Below, piece after piece: positions 26,638 to 28,265 of a stretch of DNA of 28,265 nt. Each line of letters starts with the position of its first letter. The stretch's first letter is position 1. The notes under the pieces are model-generated. The model did no database searches. It saw nothing but the letters and a program-made list of their open reading frames with translations, and had not been told where the DNA came from. The translations under genes were made by a program, and so were the position numbers. Origin of the DNA: Perkinsus chesapeaki (taxonomy: Eukaryota; Perkinsozoa; Perkinsida; Perkinsidae); assembly GCA_013115145.1 (NCBI GenBank), contig JAAPAO010000478.1, forward strand, positions 1 through 28,265, read 5' to 3'.

Positions 26638-27593
26638 TGGTAGACTAAATGAAATGTAAAAACAACTGAGCAAACACGATCAGCCCAGCACCCACGAATG
26701 GTGGAAACACTTAAAAGTCACAGTATTCGGTATAATAGATTGCGCTATAGCTTGGGAAGCACCCTGTTGTGAGTTCCTGTCTACAAACTGATGTCACAAG
26801 TTGTAACTGTGACGAAATCACAGGATATACGGATAGCCGAATGTCCTCCATGGTTTGAAGACTTCCATTCGAACTCGCGGAAACAACTTTGTAAAACGTT
26901 CGAGGGCGCATGAGAAAGCTACGCCACTGTAAAATGCAATTTCGGAAACTGGTAGAGGAAGGATTCCCCAGAAACTGCTGGATCGAAATTTCATCCCGCG
27001 AAAGATTACAAAGCAAAAAACTTACAACTAGAAAGTTTTTCTTTGCTTTCCACACTTGTGCTTTTCTCAGAATATTTCAACAATACGAGACTCTCGCAGG
27101 GAGAGATGTGCCTTAGAAAGGCACAAAATGTCAACTACACGGAAGAGTGGTAGAATATTTGGAGGTACATGTCTGCTGGCGAGTGGTGTGAGAGAATTTC
27201 ACAGAAATTCGGTCGATGTTCAAACCTCCCGAGACCAAGGGGGGCTTTCACTGCGGCCGCTCGACAAGGTAGTTGTAGGACTCGACTGAGCGATCTAAAC
27301 GCGCAATCCAAGCACTTGACGCCAACTAAACTCTATAGACTACGCGTGCATCGAAAGGAAACTCTTCAACTAGTACATTGACGAGTGTAGTGGAGCTTAA
27401 TAGTTGAAAGACAAGAGAGGCCAGCGCTAATCATAGCCCCGTTGGGTCGATGATAAGCGTTGTACACTCAGGAATATAGTATGATACATGAGCGGGAACG
27501 TAGGAGATGATTGTGATACACAACAGAAGGAACTTTTGCCGAAGTATGCCGCTCACTATTGATCACTTATCAAAGTGCTCTTAGTGCTCTCAG
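26638..27593. other. Intergenic region upstream of member 6, with diverged repeat
   Basis: The part next to member 6 (to about 26830) resembles the upstream region of member 4. The part 27346-27543, nearer member 7, resembles 23461-23655. The 500 bases between them have no counterpart next to member 4. Open frames 26711-27055, 26910-27116, 27056-27289 and 27169-27381 overlap one another in different frames and have no support as genes. Confidence 0.45.
26724..26752 (-). promoter_or_regulatory. Conserved upstream element of member 6
   Basis: Core GGTATAATAGATTGCG on the plus strand, 87 bases upstream of the ATG, matching 23305-23333 upstream of member 4. The same caveat applies: shared descent alone could explain the match. 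Confidence 0.45.
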
Positions 27594-28097
27594 TCAACAC
27601 TGGTCCCTAGTGAGGCTGATGGGAGCATTAGGAGGATGGGACACAGAGAAACTATCATTCAATGGAGAATAAGAAATCTTGACATCCTTGTTCATTTCGG
27701 CAGTCGTCGTACTCATCCTACTAGCTACCGCGGCCACCTGGGGATTACTGTAGTCCGGCACGAGATCAGTGCACTGGTCGACGTAGTAGGCGACATTACT
27801 AACAAGATCACCAGAAGGTATAGCGACGGAGAACGCCTTTGACCTGATGGTGACGCTTCCCATTAGACCTTCATAGTTGAAGCAATAGACTCCAACAGGA
27901 CTGTTAGGACATATAATCGCTGTCGGGTTTCCACCGAAGTCGGTTACCGATTCCTCAGAGGATACGGCGACGGGCCTGCCAGTGGGTGCAAGGAACGCCT
28001 GCTCTTGTAGAGCCGCCTGCTCAACTGCTGCGTGGTCCGTACAGCCGGAGAAGAATACTGCAGCGATTGCACAGCAGAACAATGCCACTGAACGCAT
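27594..28097 (-). CDS. Secreted lipobox-like YCG-domain protein, cluster member 7 (167 aa), divergent
   Basis: The ATG at 28095-28097 begins MRSVALFCCAIAAVFFSGC, again ending in a GC-(T/S)-D string. It has almost no Thr/Ser linker; residues 20-60 are Ala/Gln/Glu-rich instead. Domain: ICPNSPVGVYCFNYEG, a VTIRSKAFSVAI strand, VAYYVDQCTDLVPDYSNP, a helix VAAVASRMSTTTAEM, ISYSPLNDSFSVSH and ISLTRDQC as the last residues. YCG is YCF here, so the Gly is not essential to the fold. It is the most divergent member, yet keeps every Cys position, the CTD...PDYSNP motif and the terminal Cys. Function is unknown. Confidence 0.83.
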   Translation of the reverse strand: MRSVALFCCAIAAVFFSGCTDHAAVEQAALQEQAFLAPTGRPVAVSSEESVTDFGGNPTAIICPNSPVGVYCFNYEGLMGSVTIRSKAFSVAIPSGDLVSNVAYYVDQCTDLVPDYSNPQVAAVASRMSTTTAEMNKDVKISYSPLNDSFSVSHPPNAPISLTRDQC

Positions 28098-28265
28098 AAT
28101 TGAATGAAAGAATAAATCTGCTTAAGCTTGGGTAACGTGCGAAACTATTTCAGCGACCCCCGATACCCTAGTAGATACTAGTAGCCTCCAGTATGTCTTG
28201 GCCGGTTCTGTTCTCTATCTGTGCCGGTAACTCTACAGTTGATGCCATAGAAAACAGGGGTTGAG

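Noticed and set aside
25720-26643. Plus-strand frame of 307 codons opposite member 6
   Set aside because: It repeats because the real gene has two domains. The minus strand has the leader, linkers and conserved Cys.
19052-28097. Bacterial origin of the lipobox-containing genes, or bacterial contamination
   Set aside because: Neighbouring genes on the same sequence have spliceosomal introns and eukaryotic domains. The Thr/Ser linkers and codon use do not differ strikingly from them, and no bacterial operon features are seen.
1-28265. CRISPR array, insertion sequence or integrase-type mobile element
   Set aside because: No regularly spaced direct repeats with unique spacers, no transposase-like or integrase-like frame, and no terminal inverted repeats flanking a gene.

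Overview
The window looks like a compact nuclear segment of a protist. Genes are split by very small GT-AG introns: those I could resolve by reading frame are almost all 40-62 nt. Intergenic gaps are short, and the gene families (Mo25, PDZ, CDK-like kinase, ATP-grasp ligase) are eukaryotic. A Perkinsus-like alveolate is my best guess from the intron style and the abundant lineage-specific secreted proteins, but no marker gene proves it.

Layout. (1) 1-4268, minus strand: a tandem pair of a large secreted protein, with an intact 563-residue reading frame (about 549 aa from the chosen Met) at 2619-4268 and a broken copy at 1-1483. (2) 4316-8090: a possible last exon, a five-exon membrane protein (minus, 5136-6365), a two-exon 97-aa protein (minus, 7564-7902) and a degenerate tRNA-like sequence. 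(3) 8193-14170, plus strand: a Gln/Thr-rich basic protein, a complete 14-exon Mo25/CAB39 homologue (9083-11280), a two-PDZ protein (about 11434-13452) and a three-exon 166-aa protein (13575-14170). (4) 14331-16043, minus strand: an intronless ATP-grasp ligase resembling carnosine synthase, convergent with block 3. (5) about 16270-18566, plus strand: a multi-exon CDK-like (CMGC) protein kinase. (6) 19052-28097: a cluster of seven paralogous small secreted proteins, six on minus and one on plus.

The accessory cluster in (6) is the most notable content. Each member has an N-terminal hydrophobic leader ending in a lipobox-like (L/M/F)(S/T)GC(S/T)(D/S), usually followed by a Thr/Ser-rich linker, then a domain of about 105 residues. 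That domain starts with C-x(n)-P-x-G-x-Y-C, has a central Cys before a PDYS-type motif, and ends near a terminal Cys. One member carries the domain twice, one has an in-frame stop in its linker, and two share a 3' flank of 237 bp with only two differences. This points to recent duplication and mosaic exchange. I do not recognise this family and its function is unknown.

Exon borders given exactly were derived by hand from GT-AG signals and frame continuity, with family similarity where one exists. Borders described as unresolved should be treated as approximate.
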